Source: Vagococcus allomyrinae
Lineage (GTDB): Bacteria; Bacillota; Bacilli; Lactobacillales; Vagococcaceae
Direction of reading: 5' to 3'
Length of the DNA: 64,000 bases
NCBI RefSeq assembly: GCF_017829975.1
Contig: NZ_JAEEGA010000016.1
Span: 62,001-126,000, forward strand
Shown here: positions 40,163 through 49,936 of the stretch, piece after piece
How positions within the stretch are numbered: the first letter of the stretch is position 1
Layout of the letters: each line of letters opens with the position of its first letter
Translations under genes and position numbers: made by a program
The notes under the pieces: generated by a model
The model's input: only the letters and a program-made list of their open reading frames with translations
What the model was told of the DNA's origin: nothing
Database searches by the model: none

Positions 40163-41170
40163 TTGAATGTTGAGGAGCAATTATTAGACATCCATGATTT
40201 ACACACAGGGTTTCGAATTAAAGATGATTTCTATGATGCGGTTGACGATGTGTCGATTACATTAGGGAAAAACGAAATTCTGGCAATAGTGGGGGAATCG
40301 GGAAGTGGCAAAAGCACACTAGCAACAACGATTATGGGTCTGCATAATCCTAACAACACTAGAATTACAGGGGAAGTTATTTATAAAGATTTAAACTTAT
40401 TGGAGTTTAACGAAACGTTGTACAATCAAATCCGCGGAAATGATATTGGCATGATTTTTCAGGATCCTTTGTCAGCTTTAAACCCGCTAATGAGGATTGG
40501 CGATCAAATTGCTGAAAGTTTGTCTTACCATACCGATTTTACCAAAGAACAAAAAGAAGCTCGTGTATTAGAATTATTAGACCAAGTTGGGATTAAGAAT
40601 GGCCCGCGCGTGGCTAGGCAGTATCCTCATGAATTATCAGGAGGCATGAGACAACGGGTGATTATCGCGATTGCCATCTCTTGTAAACCGCCGATTATCA
40701 TCGCTGATGAGCCAACGACGGCACTGGATGTGACGATTCAAGCGCAAATCTTGGATCTGTTGACAGATCTCCAAGCGGAAACTCAAGCAGGTATTATTTT
40801 AATTACCCATGATTTAGCCGTTGTGGCTGAAATGGCTGACCGGGTGGCAGTTATGTATGCTGGGCAAATTGTTGAGCAAGCAACTGCCAAGGAATTATTT
40901 GAAAATCCAACTCATCCATACACACGTTCATTGCTAAATTCAATTCCACAAGAAGATTCGATGGATAAGGACCTTCATGTGATTGAAGGCATTGTGCCAT
41001 CATTGAAGAATTTACCGAGAAAAGGCTGTCGTTTTGCGCCGCGAATTAATTGGATTCCTGAAGAGGACCATGAAGAAAACCCAGTGTTACATGAAATTTC
41101 ACCAGGGCATTTCGTTCGTTGTACATGCTACAAGCATTTTCATTTTAAAGATGAGAAAGGTGAAGTGTAA
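40163..41170 (+). CDS. oppD: Oligopeptide ABC transporter ATP-binding protein OppD (system 1)
   Basis: OppD powers peptide uptake from the inner face of the membrane. It has Walker A GESGSGKST, the signature LSGGMRQRV and Walker B IIIADEPTTALD, then the OppD/F C-terminal zone with CRFAPR and CTCYKH cysteines, the probable Fe-S segment of this subfamily. The start is TTG at 40163 after GAGAGAGGGG; 335 residues. With oppF, B, C and A it has the order of the Lactococcus lactis opp operon. Confidence 0.9.
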   Translation: MNVEEQLLDIHDLHTGFRIKDDFYDAVDDVSITLGKNEILAIVGESGSGKSTLATTIMGLHNPNNTRITGEVIYKDLNLLEFNETLYNQIRGNDIGMIFQDPLSALNPLMRIGDQIAESLSYHTDFTKEQKEARVLELLDQVGIKNGPRVARQYPHELSGGMRQRVIIAIAISCKPPIIIADEPTTALDVTIQAQILDLLTDLQAETQAGIILITHDLAVVAEMADRVAVMYAGQIVEQATAKELFENPTHPYTRSLLNSIPQEDSMDKDLHVIEGIVPSLKNLPRKGCRFAPRINWIPEEDHEENPVLHEISPGHFVRCTCYKHFHFKDEKGEV

Positions 41171-42120
41171 TGGGGGAATTGATTACAATAAAAGATCTGA
41201 AAGTTCACTATCCTATACGCAGTGGCTTTTTTAATCGAGTAACGGATTATGTTTACGCAGTTGATGGCGTTGATTTTGTCATTGAAAAAGGTAAAACTTA
41301 TGGGCTAGTTGGTGAGTCTGGTTCTGGTAAATCAACGACTGGTAAGGCGATTGTCGGGTTGGAAAAGGTAACCTCTGGTCAGATTATTTATGAGGGACAC
41401 GACATTACCAAGTCAAGCACTAGAAAATCAATTGGCTATAATAAAGAAGTCCAGATGATTTTTCAGGATGCTATGTCCAGTTTAAACCCGAAAAAACGGG
41501 TGGTTGACATTATTGCAGAACCTATTCGGAATTTTGAACGACTGTCCGATCAAGAGGAAAAGCGTAAGGTTCAAGAGATGTTAGACATCGTCGGCATGCC
41601 CAATGATGCCCTCTATAAATACCCTCATGAATTTTCTGGTGGACAACGCCAACGGATTGGGGTTGCTCGCGCAGTGGCCACGAATCCTAAACTAATTGTG
41701 GCAGATGAGCCAGTATCAGCACTGGATTTATCCGTTCAAGCTCAAGTGTTGAATTTTATGAAGCACATTCAAGAACAATTTGGGTTAAGCTACTTGTTTA
41801 TTTCTCATGATCTTGGGGTTGTTAAACATATGTGTGATAATTTAGCTATTATGCACAAAGGTCGTTTTGTGGAAATAGGGTCACGGGAAGACATTTACAA
41901 TAATCCGCAGCATATTTATACGAAGCGATTACTGTCTGCCATCCCTAAAATCGATGTGGACAATCGTGAAGCACACAAAGAGAGTCGCCGTGCCGTAGAA
42001 CGGGAATTCCAAACACTTCAAAAAGAGTATTACGATAACAACGGCCGTGTTTACGATTTAAAACAATTGACAGCATCGCACCAAGCCGCGTTATTACATC
42101 TTGAAAGTGAGGGAATCTAG
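41170..42120 (+). CDS. oppF: Oligopeptide ABC transporter ATP-binding protein OppF (system 1)
   Basis: This is the second ATPase of system 1: Walker A GESGSGKSTTGK, signature [11 protein letters not shown] and Walker B LIVADEPVSALD. The C-terminal 50 residues form a charged extension (HKESRRAVEREFQTLQKEY) in place of the usual short tail, a trait shared with lactococcal OppF-like proteins as far as I can judge. Its ATG overlaps the oppD stop by one base. It has 316 residues. Confidence 0.9.
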   Translation: MGELITIKDLKVHYPIRSGFFNRVTDYVYAVDGVDFVIEKGKTYGLVGESGSGKSTTGKAIVGLEKVTSGQIIYEGHDITKSSTRKSIGYNKEVQMIFQDAMSSLNPKKRVVDIIAEPIRNFERLSDQEEKRKVQEMLDIVGMPNDALYKYPHEFSGGQRQRIGVARAVATNPKLIVADEPVSALDLSVQAQVLNFMKHIQEQFGLSYLFISHDLGVVKHMCDNLAIMHKGRFVEIGSREDIYNNPQHIYTKRLLSAIPKIDVDNREAHKESRRAVEREFQTLQKEYYDNNGRVYDLKQLTASHQAALLHLESEGI

Positions 42121-42122
42121 TT

Positions 42123-43085
42123 ATGTGGAAAACAATACTAAGACGGGTTATTTTAATGATTCCTCAAGTAATTATTTTAAGTGTCTTTATCTTTATTTTA
42201 GCTAAAGCCATGCCGGGGGATCCCTTTACTGGTTTAATTAATCCCAATATGGACCCAGCAGTCATCGAGCGGATGCGTGAGGCAGCAGGACTTAATGATC
42301 CGTGGTACACACAGTACTTCCGTTGGATTGGCAACGCCTTACAAGGGGACTTTGGTAGTAGTTTCTTATACAAGTTGCCGGTGTCAACTATTATTGGTGG
42401 CCGGGCTTTAAATACGATTTGGTTGTCGATCTTTACAGTTATTTTAACCTATCTAATTGCGCTACCTTTAGGGTTGTATTCAGGTCGTTACCAAAATTCA
42501 TTGTTGGATAAAACAGTTGTCGTGTATAACTTCTTCAGTTTCGCGGTGCCAGTCTTTATCTTTGCTTTATTGATGCTCTTTATTTTTGGTTACCGTTTAG
42601 GCTGGTTTCCCACAACGGGGTCCGTTTCCAGTGGGGTTGAACCGGGGACATTGGCCTATTATTGGGATAAGTTGTATCACATTATTTTGCCGGGGATATC
42701 GCAAGCTGTCTTAGCGACGGCCGTCACGATTCAATATTTACGTAGTGAAGTTATTGATTCCCAGTCACTGGATTATGTGAGAACAGCTCGCTCAAAAGGG
42801 GTGCCAACCAACCGTGTTTACACAGGACATATTTTCAGAAACGCTTCATTGCCAATTGCTTCACAATTAGGTTATGAAATTACGGGTCTAATCAGTGGTT
42901 CAATCGTTATTGAAAAAATCTTTGCCTATCCTGGAATTGGTAAACTATTTATTGATTCAATCCTTCAACGGGATTATACCGTTATTACAGCCTTAATTTT
43001 GATTTTAGGAATTGCGACGCTTATTGGGACGCTGTTATCAGATATCATCATGAGTATTGTTGACCCAAGAATTCGTATTCAATAA
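42123..43085 (+). CDS. oppB: Oligopeptide ABC transporter permease OppB (system 1)
   Basis: OppB is one of two membrane subunits. It has the expected six hydrophobic spans, the first at residues 9-29, and the ATPase-contact EAA-like loop near SLDYVRTARSKGVPTNRVY. The 320 residues are normal. The gap from oppF is two bases. The product pairs with OppC to form the pore. Confidence 0.92.
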   Translation: MWKTILRRVILMIPQVIILSVFIFILAKAMPGDPFTGLINPNMDPAVIERMREAAGLNDPWYTQYFRWIGNALQGDFGSSFLYKLPVSTIIGGRALNTIWLSIFTVILTYLIALPLGLYSGRYQNSLLDKTVVVYNFFSFAVPVFIFALLMLFIFGYRLGWFPTTGSVSSGVEPGTLAYYWDKLYHIILPGISQAVLATAVTIQYLRSEVIDSQSLDYVRTARSKGVPTNRVYTGHIFRNASLPIASQLGYEITGLISGSIVIEKIFAYPGIGKLFIDSILQRDYTVITALILILGIATLIGTLLSDIIMSIVDPRIRIQ

Positions 43086-43115
43086 AAAATCAAGTTAAGG
43101 AAAGGATGGATAACC

Positions 43116-44036
43116 ATGAGCGAAGAAGTAAACAATGCAGTTGTAACTGAAAGTATCCCACCAATGGGAATCCGCATGATTATGCGGGAATTTAAAAAAG
43201 ATAAATTAGCCATGTTTTCATTGGCGTTGCTACTTATTATATTAGTAAGTGTCTTTATTGGTTCTTTTGTGATTGATCAAGATACGGTTATGCGAGTGAG
43301 CATTTTTGATAAATATGCTGAGCCGGGTACGGTTAATTCCGATACAGGTAAAACATTTATCCTAGGAGCAGACGAAGGGGGCCGTGATGTGTTTGGTCAA
43401 CTCTTTATTGGGGCGCGTAACTCGATTATGATCGGGTTTGCTATTACGATTATCACCTCTATCATCGGTGTTGGACTTGGAATTATCTCCGGGTACTATG
43501 GCGGCATCATCGATAATATTTTGATGCGGATTGTCGATTTTGTGATGATCTTACCGATTCAAATGATCATTATCGTGTTTGTTACGATCATTCCTAAATA
43601 CAATGCTTGGTCTTTTATTTGGATCATGAGTGCCTTTTATTGGGTAGGAAAAGCTCGTCTCTTTAGAAGTAAAACCTTGTCAGAGGGACGTCGTGATTAT
43701 GTCAGCGCCTCTAAAACGATGGGGACTAGCGACCTGAAAATTATGTTTAGAGAAATTATGCCCAACTTAAGTTCTCTGATTATTACCAACTTAACGATGA
43801 ACTTTGCTGCTAATATTGGGATTGAAACAACGCTGACCTTCTTAGGTTTTGGGTTGCCTTCAAATGTTCCGAGTTTGGGAACTTTAATTGCCTACGCGTC
43901 AAGTGGCGACGTTTTATCAAACAAAACATGGATTTGGCTTCCAGCATCCATTCTTATTTTAGTAATGATGCTTAGCATAAACTATGTCGGTCAAGCACTG
44001 AAGCGTTCGGCAGATGCTCGACAACGACTAGGGTAA
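43116..44036 (+). CDS. oppC: Oligopeptide ABC transporter permease OppC (system 1)
   Basis: OppC is the second membrane subunit, 306 residues with about six spans. It has the N-terminal OppC segment (MREFKKDKLAMFSLALLLII) and the LGADEGGRDVFGQLFIGARNS motif, the latter at residues about 80-100. The EAA loop is RDYVSASKTMGTSDLKIM. An AAGGAAAGGA site precedes the ATG. It is followed 27 bases later by oppA1. Confidence 0.92.
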   Translation: MSEEVNNAVVTESIPPMGIRMIMREFKKDKLAMFSLALLLIILVSVFIGSFVIDQDTVMRVSIFDKYAEPGTVNSDTGKTFILGADEGGRDVFGQLFIGARNSIMIGFAITIITSIIGVGLGIISGYYGGIIDNILMRIVDFVMILPIQMIIIVFVTIIPKYNAWSFIWIMSAFYWVGKARLFRSKTLSEGRRDYVSASKTMGTSDLKIMFREIMPNLSSLIITNLTMNFAANIGIETTLTFLGFGLPSNVPSLGTLIAYASSGDVLSNKTWIWLPASILILVMMLSINYVGQALKRSADARQRLG

Positions 44037-44063
44037 GATTTAAAAGGGGGAAATACACGCACA

Positions 44064-45839
44064 ATGAATAAGAAAAAAGTTTTAGGCTACGTTACTTTAG
44101 CAGCCGCAGCCGTTACCTTAGCCGCATGTGGCGGTGGTGACAAGAAAAAAAGTGAAAACAAAGAAACGGTAACCGAGGATGTTTCTAAGTTTCCAATCGC
44201 TGTCAGCAATGACAAAGAAGCCATTGAAGGCGGTACGTTAGACGTAGCGGTAACCATGGACACTCAATTCCAAGGGTTATTCCTATGGGAATTGTATGAG
44301 GATAATTATGATGCTCAATTCATGCTGCCTTCTCATGAGTCTTTGTTTACAACTGACGAAGATTTTGTGATTACCAATGATGGTCCAGTTGCCCTTGATT
44401 TAGACCTTGAAAAAAAACAAGCTAAATTAACGCTACAAAAAGACTTGGTTTGGTCTGATGGTGAAAAAGTTACTGTGGAAGATCTAATCTATCCTTATGA
44501 AATTATCGGTAACAAGGACTATACAGGCGTGCGTTATGACAATACCTTTACCAATATTGTAGGCATGGAAGACTTCCATGATGGTAAATCTGACACGATT
44601 TCAGGGATCAAAAAAGTCGATGATAAAACCATTACCATCGATTACAAAGAAATGAACCCAAGCATGCAACAAGCAGGTGGTGGTGTTTGGAGCTATGCCG
44701 CACCTAAACATGTCTTAAAAGATATTCCAGTTAAAGATTTGGCTTCTTCTGATGCCGTCCGTAAAAATCCAGTAACTTTTGGACCATATGTCATGAATAA
44801 AATCGTGGCTGGCGAATCAGTTGAGTATGTGCCAAATGAGTACTACTATGGTGACAAACCTAAATTGGACAAAGTCATCTTATCAGCAGTGCCATCAGCT
44901 TCAATTGTTGAAGCACTTAAAGCTAAAAAATATGACATTGCGCTTAAAATACCAACAGATACTTATTCAACTTATAAGGATTTAGAAGGCTATACTAATC
45001 TTGGTCGTGAAGAATTGTCTTATACTTACTTAGGCTTCAAATTAGGTAAATGGGATGAAGAAAAAGGCGAAGTTATTCCAGATGACAAGGCTAAAATGGC
45101 GGACAAAAACTTACGTCAGGCAATGGGATATGCGGTTAACAATGACCAAGTAGGCGAAAAATTCTACAATGGCCTACGTTCAAATGCCACAACCTTGATT
45201 CCACCAGTCTTTAAATCACTGCATAACACAGAAGTAAAAGGTTACACACAAGATAAAGAAAAAGCTAAAAAACTATTAGCGGATGCTGGGTTTAAAGATA
45301 CGGATGGTGATGGATTTGTCGAAGACAAAGAAGGTAAACCATTAGTCATCAAATTCGCTTCAATGTCAGGTGGCGAAACGGCTCAACCTCTTGCTGAATA
45401 CTACATGCAAGAGTGGAAAGATATCGGTTTAAACGTTGAATTATCAACAGGACGTTTAATTGATTTCCAAGCCTTTTATGATAAATTGAAAAATGATGAT
45501 CCGGAAGTTGATGTTTTCCAAGGGGCTTGGGGAACAGGGAACGATCCATCACCAACAGGTTTATATGGCCGCAACTCATTCTTTAACCACGGGCGTTTTG
45601 CTGCGGAAGAGAATGACAAATTATTAAAAGCGATCGATTCTTCTGACTCATTTGATCCAGAGTTCCGTAAAAAAGCCTTTGACGAGTGGCAAGCTTATGC
45701 TGCAGAAGAAGCTTTTGTTATTCCAACTCTATACAGAAGTGAAGTATTGCCTGTACACGATCGTGTAACTGGCTGGGACTGGAGTCAAAATGAATTCAGT
45801 TATTTTGCTAACGTAGGAGTTACTGCTGAAAAACGTTAA
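44064..45839 (+). CDS. oppA: Oligopeptide-binding lipoprotein OppA1
   Basis: This is the substrate-binding protein of system 1. The signal peptide MNKKKVLGYVTLAAAAVTLAAC ends in a lipobox (LAAC) for lipid anchoring to the outer membrane face. The rest is an SBP family 5 fold of large (591-residue) type, like lactococcal OppA. An AAAGGGGGAAAT site precedes it. It is the last gene of oppDFBCA and has a strong terminator. OppA2 next to it is a close paralogue. Confidence 0.9.
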   Translation: MNKKKVLGYVTLAAAAVTLAACGGGDKKKSENKETVTEDVSKFPIAVSNDKEAIEGGTLDVAVTMDTQFQGLFLWELYEDNYDAQFMLPSHESLFTTDEDFVITNDGPVALDLDLEKKQAKLTLQKDLVWSDGEKVTVEDLIYPYEIIGNKDYTGVRYDNTFTNIVGMEDFHDGKSDTISGIKKVDDKTITIDYKEMNPSMQQAGGGVWSYAAPKHVLKDIPVKDLASSDAVRKNPVTFGPYVMNKIVAGESVEYVPNEYYYGDKPKLDKVILSAVPSASIVEALKAKKYDIALKIPTDTYSTYKDLEGYTNLGREELSYTYLGFKLGKWDEEKGEVIPDDKAKMADKNLRQAMGYAVNNDQVGEKFYNGLRSNATTLIPPVFKSLHNTEVKGYTQDKEKAKKLLADAGFKDTDGDGFVEDKEGKPLVIKFASMSGGETAQPLAEYYMQEWKDIGLNVELSTGRLIDFQAFYDKLKNDDPEVDVFQGAWGTGNDPSPTGLYGRNSFFNHGRFAAEENDKLLKAIDSSDSFDPEFRKKAFDEWQAYAAEEAFVIPTLYRSEVLPVHDRVTGWDWSQNEFSYFANVGVTAEKR

Positions 45840-45852
45840 TTAAATTGTAATG

Positions 45853-45890
45853 AAAGAGACTTAGATTTTCTAAGTCTCTTTTTTTTGTAA
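45853..45890 (+). terminator. Terminator after oppA1
   Basis: AAAGAGACTTAG and CTAAGTCTCTTT form a perfect 12-bp stem with a 5-base loop and a T run. Confidence 0.9.
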
Positions 45891-45959
45891 ATTCTAACTA
45901 AATTCTCATGAAATGAAGATAATTCCTTGTTATTTTTCTGAAAGCGATATTTATTCGTT

Positions 45960-45974
45960 TTCCAAGCGCTTTCT
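45960..45974 (+). promoter_or_regulatory. Possible catabolite (CcpA) site before oppA2
   Basis: TTCCAAGCGCTTTCTTG has the AAGCGCTT core of cre sites but misses the usual TG at its left end. It lies about 50 bases upstream of the oppA2 promoter. Confidence 0.35.
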
Positions 45975-46007
45975 TGTGTCGAATATAACAGTAGCGCGAC
46001 AAAATGA

Positions 46008-46039
46008 TTGCAATATGGTGAGAATTAAGATAATATTAT
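46008..46039 (+). promoter_or_regulatory. Promoter of oppA2
   Basis: TTGCAA (46008-46013) and TAATAT or TATTAT (46031-46039) with a spacer of 17 or 20 bases. The spacer begins TATGGTGAGAA, resembling the oppA3 and oppA4 promoters. Confidence 0.6.
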
Positions 46040-46108
46040 AGCTAGAGAACCTATTTTTATTTTTATGTTGATGTTTTTTAAAATTGTTCTAAGGGGGACG
46101 AAATTAGT

Positions 46109-47896
46109 ATGAAGAAGAAAAAAACGTTAGGCTTGATTACTCTTACTGTAGCAGCGGCTTTAACACTGGCGGCTTGTGGTGGCGGTAGTAAAGAGGATGG
46201 CAAAAGCAAAGAGAACAAAGAAACCGCAACTGAAGATGTGTCGAAATTCCCGATTGTGACCTCTAATACGGATAAACCGATTGAGGGTGGCGATTTAGAG
46301 GTAGCTGTTGTGACAGACACTCAGTTCAAGGGACTATTTTTATGGGAGCTATATCAAGATGCTTATGATGACTATTTTATGAAACCATCCCATGAAACTC
46401 TATTTACGACAGACGCGGATTTTGTTATTACTGATGATGGCCCAGTTAAAATGGAATTGGATCAGGATAAAAAACAAGTAACTTTAACACTTCAAAAAGA
46501 TGTGAAGTGGTCAGATGGGGAAGCTCTAACAGTCGATGATATCATTTATTCTTATGAAATCATCGGACATAAAGATTATACGGGGATTCGTTATGATGAT
46601 ACCTTTATCAACGTTGTTGGGATGGATGAGTATCATGATGGGAAAGCTGATACTATTTCCGGGATAAAACGAGTAGACGACAAGACAGTTACCATTGATT
46701 ATAAAGAAGTGAGTCCAACTATGCTACAAGCAGGTGGTGGTGTTTGGAGTTATGCCGCACCAAAACATGTCTTAAAAGACATTCCTGTAAAGGATTTAGA
46801 ATCATCGGACGCTGTTCGTAAGAATCCAGTTACCTTTGGTCCTTATAAAATGAATAAAATTGTTGCCGGTGAATCTGTTGAGTATGTGCCAAATGAGTAC
46901 TACTATGGTGACAAGCCAAACTTAGATAAAATTACATTTAACTCTGTTCCAGCAGAATCAATTGTAGAAGCGTTAAAGTCTAAGAAGTATGATATGGTTT
47001 ATTCTATGCCAACAGATACTTATCCGACTTACAAAGATTTAAAAGACTATGAAATCTTAGGTCGTGAACAAATGTCTTATACTTACCTTGGCTTTAAACT
47101 TGGTACATGGGACAAGGAAGCTAATGAAGTTAAGATGGATGAAAATGCTAAAATGGCAGATGTCAGCTTGCGTCAAGCAATGGGCTATGCAGTTAACAAT
47201 GATCAAGTAGGAGAGAAATTCTACAATGGCTTGCGTTCAAATGCAACATCACTGATTCCGCCTGTTTTCAAAACGTTCCACAATGATAAGATGGAAGGTT
47301 ATACCCAAGATAAAGAAAAGGCTAAAAAATTATTAGCTGATGCTGGCTTTAAAGATACAGATGATGATGGTTTTGTAGAAGACAAAGATGGCAAGCCATT
47401 AGTGATTAAATTTGCCTCTATGTCAGGTGGCGAAACGGCTCAACCGTTAGCAGAGTACTACATGCAAGAATGGAAAGACATCGGTTTGAATGTTGAATTA
47501 ACAACAGGACGCTTAATTGATTTCCAAGCGTTTTATGATAAATTGGAAAATGATGATCCTGAAGTTGATGTGTATCAAGGGGCTTGGAGTACAGGAACTG
47601 ATCCGAATCCAGCAGGTCTATATGGTAGAACGGCCATCTTTAACTATTCTCGATTTGCTTCTGAAGAGAATGATAAGTTGCTGAAAAACATTAATTCTAA
47701 AGATTCATTTGATGCGGACTTCCGTAAAAAAGCCTTTGATGAGTGGCAAGAGTATGCTCATGAGCAAGCTTTTGTTATTCCAACATTGTTCCGTAACGAA
47801 ACAATGCCAATTAGTAGCCGTGTGACTAACTGGGATTGGCATCAAGACCAATTTAATTCATGGGTTTCAGTTGGTGTAACCTCTGAAGAACGTTAA
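46109..47896 (+). CDS. oppA: Oligopeptide-binding lipoprotein OppA2
   Basis: A 595-residue SBP family 5 lipoprotein (lipobox LAAC) closely similar to OppA1 along its whole length. Long shared segments include AGGGVWSYAAPKHVLKDIP and ESVEYVPNEYYYGDKP. It differs from OppA1 in the charged region behind the lipidated Cys. It has its own promoter and terminator, so it can be expressed apart from the permease genes and may offer a second peptide specificity to the same transporter. Confidence 0.9.
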   Translation: MKKKKTLGLITLTVAAALTLAACGGGSKEDGKSKENKETATEDVSKFPIVTSNTDKPIEGGDLEVAVVTDTQFKGLFLWELYQDAYDDYFMKPSHETLFTTDADFVITDDGPVKMELDQDKKQVTLTLQKDVKWSDGEALTVDDIIYSYEIIGHKDYTGIRYDDTFINVVGMDEYHDGKADTISGIKRVDDKTVTIDYKEVSPTMLQAGGGVWSYAAPKHVLKDIPVKDLESSDAVRKNPVTFGPYKMNKIVAGESVEYVPNEYYYGDKPNLDKITFNSVPAESIVEALKSKKYDMVYSMPTDTYPTYKDLKDYEILGREQMSYTYLGFKLGTWDKEANEVKMDENAKMADVSLRQAMGYAVNNDQVGEKFYNGLRSNATSLIPPVFKTFHNDKMEGYTQDKEKAKKLLADAGFKDTDDDGFVEDKDGKPLVIKFASMSGGETAQPLAEYYMQEWKDIGLNVELTTGRLIDFQAFYDKLENDDPEVDVYQGAWSTGTDPNPAGLYGRTAIFNYSRFASEENDKLLKNINSKDSFDADFRKKAFDEWQEYAHEQAFVIPTLFRNETMPISSRVTNWDWHQDQFNSWVSVGVTSEER

Positions 47897-47911
47897 TAAT
47901 TGATTCAATTT

Positions 47912-47955
47912 AGAAACGAAATAGGATTTCTCCTATTTCGTTTCTTTTCTTCTTT
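47912..47955 (+). terminator. Terminator after oppA2
   Basis: AGAAACGAAATAGGA and TCCTATTTCGTTTCT form a perfect 15-bp stem with a 4-base loop, followed by TTTCTTCTTT. Confidence 0.9.
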
Positions 47956-48020
47956 GTGAATCAATGATAGCTGTAAATGCTTATAAAAGGGGCGTATTGT
48001 AATTTTTCGGCACATTTTTA

Positions 48021-48049
48021 TTGCATTTTAGTGAGAAAGATTATATTAT
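48021..48049 (+). promoter_or_regulatory. Promoter of oppA3
   Basis: TTGCAT (48021-48026), a 17-base spacer containing AGTGAGAAA, and TATTAT (48044-48049). Confidence 0.7.
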
Positions 48050-48106
48050 ACTAATTAGTTCGTAAATATTTTAATGTATTTTTAACATTCAAAAGGGGGA
48101 AATGTT

Positions 48107-49786
48107 ATGAAATTGAAAAAAATGATGTATGCAGGTTTAGTAACTGTCGCGGCATTAACACTGGTTGCTTGCGGTAGCGGTGACAAAGAAAGCACAGATG
48201 GATCGAAAGAGAGCGGTGCTAGTTCAGAATTAGCAAAAGAACAAGTCTTTAATACGATTGTGGATCAAGAAATGAGTTCTGCTGACTTGGCGTTGAACAC
48301 CGACGTTGTCGGAGCTTTAGTCTTAAACAACGTTTATGAAGGCCTTTATCGTTTAGACGAAAATAGCGAACCACAACCAGCTGGTGCAACGGAAATGGCT
48401 GAGGTCAGTGAAGATGGGTTGACTTACAAATTAAAATTACGTGAAGATGCGAAGTGGTCTAATGGCGATCCTGTAACGGCCAAAGATTATGTATACGGTT
48501 GGCAACGTGTGGTTGACCCTGAGACGCAATCGGAATATTCTTACTTACATGGAGCAGTTAAAAATGCTGAAGCAATTACCGCTGGCGATAAGGATAAATC
48601 AGAATTAGGCATTAAAGCAGTTGGGGATTACGAGTTGGAAATCACTTTAGAAAAACCAACACCTTACTTTGATCGTTTACTGACGTTCACAACGTATTTC
48701 CCACAACATCAAGCAACAGTTGAAAAATACGGCAAAGAATTTGCCACAACAAGTGAAAAAGCTGTTTATAACGGTCCTTTCATCTTAACTGAATTTGATG
48801 GACCTGGAACAGACCAAGACTGGACGTATGTAAAAAATGACCAATATTGGGATAAAGATACGGTTAAGCTAGATAAAATTACCGCTAAAGTAGTTAAAGA
48901 AAGCTCAACAGCGCTTAATTTGTATGAAGATGGTCAAGCAGACGATGTTCGTTTGACAGGTGAATTGGCACAACAAATGGCCGATGATCCAGAATTAGTG
49001 ATTGAGAAACAAGCGGGCGTTTATTACTTTGAAATGAACCAACGTGACAAAGACTCGATCTTCCATAATGAAGACCTACGTAAAGCCATATCTTACGCGC
49101 TTGATCGTGAGTCATTGGTAACAAAAATTCTAGGGGATGGCTCTGTTGCAGCAACAGGTTTAGTACCAGCTGAGATGACAAAAGACCCTGATGGTGGCAA
49201 AGATTTTGCCGAAGAGTCTGGCGAACACTTGGAATTTAACAAAGAAAAAGCCTTGGAACATTGGGAAAAAGCTAAAAAAGAATTAGGTAAAGATAAAATT
49301 GAAATTGAAATCTTATCATCAGATTCAGATTTCTCCAAGAAAAATGTTGAATTTGCTCAAGGTAGCTTAGAAGAAACCTTACCTGGTTTGAAAGTATCTG
49401 TAGCGCCAGTTCCACTATCTGTTAGAATCGATCGCAGTAATAAAGGCGATTTTGATATTGTTCTTGGCGGTTGGTCTGCCGATTATGCAGATCCAAGTAG
49501 TTTCTTAGACTTGTTTGTTACAGGCAATTCTTATAACCGTGGCCAATTCTCAAACAAAGAATACGATGCTAAATTAGAAGAAGCTGCGACCACTAATGCT
49601 GCTAAACCAGCAGAACGTTTCCAAAATATGGTTGAAGCTGAAAAATTGATTATGGGTGATATGGGAGTTGTCCCAATTTACCAAAATGCTGAAGCACATA
49701 TGCGCAGAAGCACCATCAAAGATGTGGCGATTCATGGCGCAGGGGCTCACTACGATTATAAATGGGCTTACGTGGCTGCTGAGTAA
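48107..49786 (+). CDS. Peptide-binding lipoprotein OppA3 (PrgZ/TraC-like)
   Basis: A 559-residue SBP family 5 lipoprotein with signal MKLKKMMYAGLVTVAALTL and lipobox LVAC. Segments such as ALVLNNVYEGLYRLDE, GWQRVVDPETQSEYSYL and AVYNGPFILTEFDGPGTDQ match the group that includes Listeria OppA and enterococcal pheromone-binding PrgZ/TraC. It is only distantly related to OppA1 and OppA2. It has its own promoter and terminator. By family it should feed system 2 downstream; the peptides bound are unknown. Confidence 0.88.
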   Translation: MKLKKMMYAGLVTVAALTLVACGSGDKESTDGSKESGASSELAKEQVFNTIVDQEMSSADLALNTDVVGALVLNNVYEGLYRLDENSEPQPAGATEMAEVSEDGLTYKLKLREDAKWSNGDPVTAKDYVYGWQRVVDPETQSEYSYLHGAVKNAEAITAGDKDKSELGIKAVGDYELEITLEKPTPYFDRLLTFTTYFPQHQATVEKYGKEFATTSEKAVYNGPFILTEFDGPGTDQDWTYVKNDQYWDKDTVKLDKITAKVVKESSTALNLYEDGQADDVRLTGELAQQMADDPELVIEKQAGVYYFEMNQRDKDSIFHNEDLRKAISYALDRESLVTKILGDGSVAATGLVPAEMTKDPDGGKDFAEESGEHLEFNKEKALEHWEKAKKELGKDKIEIEILSSDSDFSKKNVEFAQGSLEETLPGLKVSVAPVPLSVRIDRSNKGDFDIVLGGWSADYADPSSFLDLFVTGNSYNRGQFSNKEYDAKLEEAATTNAAKPAERFQNMVEAEKLIMGDMGVVPIYQNAEAHMRRSTIKDVAIHGAGAHYDYKWAYVAAE

Positions 49787-49802
49787 GAGTTAACAAAGTG
49801 TG

Positions 49803-49835
49803 AAGAGTCTGAGTATTTACTCAGATTCTTTTTTT
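49803..49835 (+). terminator. Terminator after oppA3
   Basis: GAGTCTGAGTA and TACTCAGATTC form an 11-bp stem with one mismatch-type pair and a 2-base loop region, followed by a T run. Confidence 0.85.
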
Positions 49836-49936
49836 TAAGGATACCCTTTTCAGAGGAATCGGTTAAGAAATGCTGTAACGGCGGAGATAATTGCCGTGAT
49901 TAATGGATATCTGGTGATTTTTTGATGAACGATAGA

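Noticed and set aside
45949-45963. CodY box before oppA2
   Set aside because: The best match near TTTTTCTGAAAGCG has at least four mismatches to the consensus.
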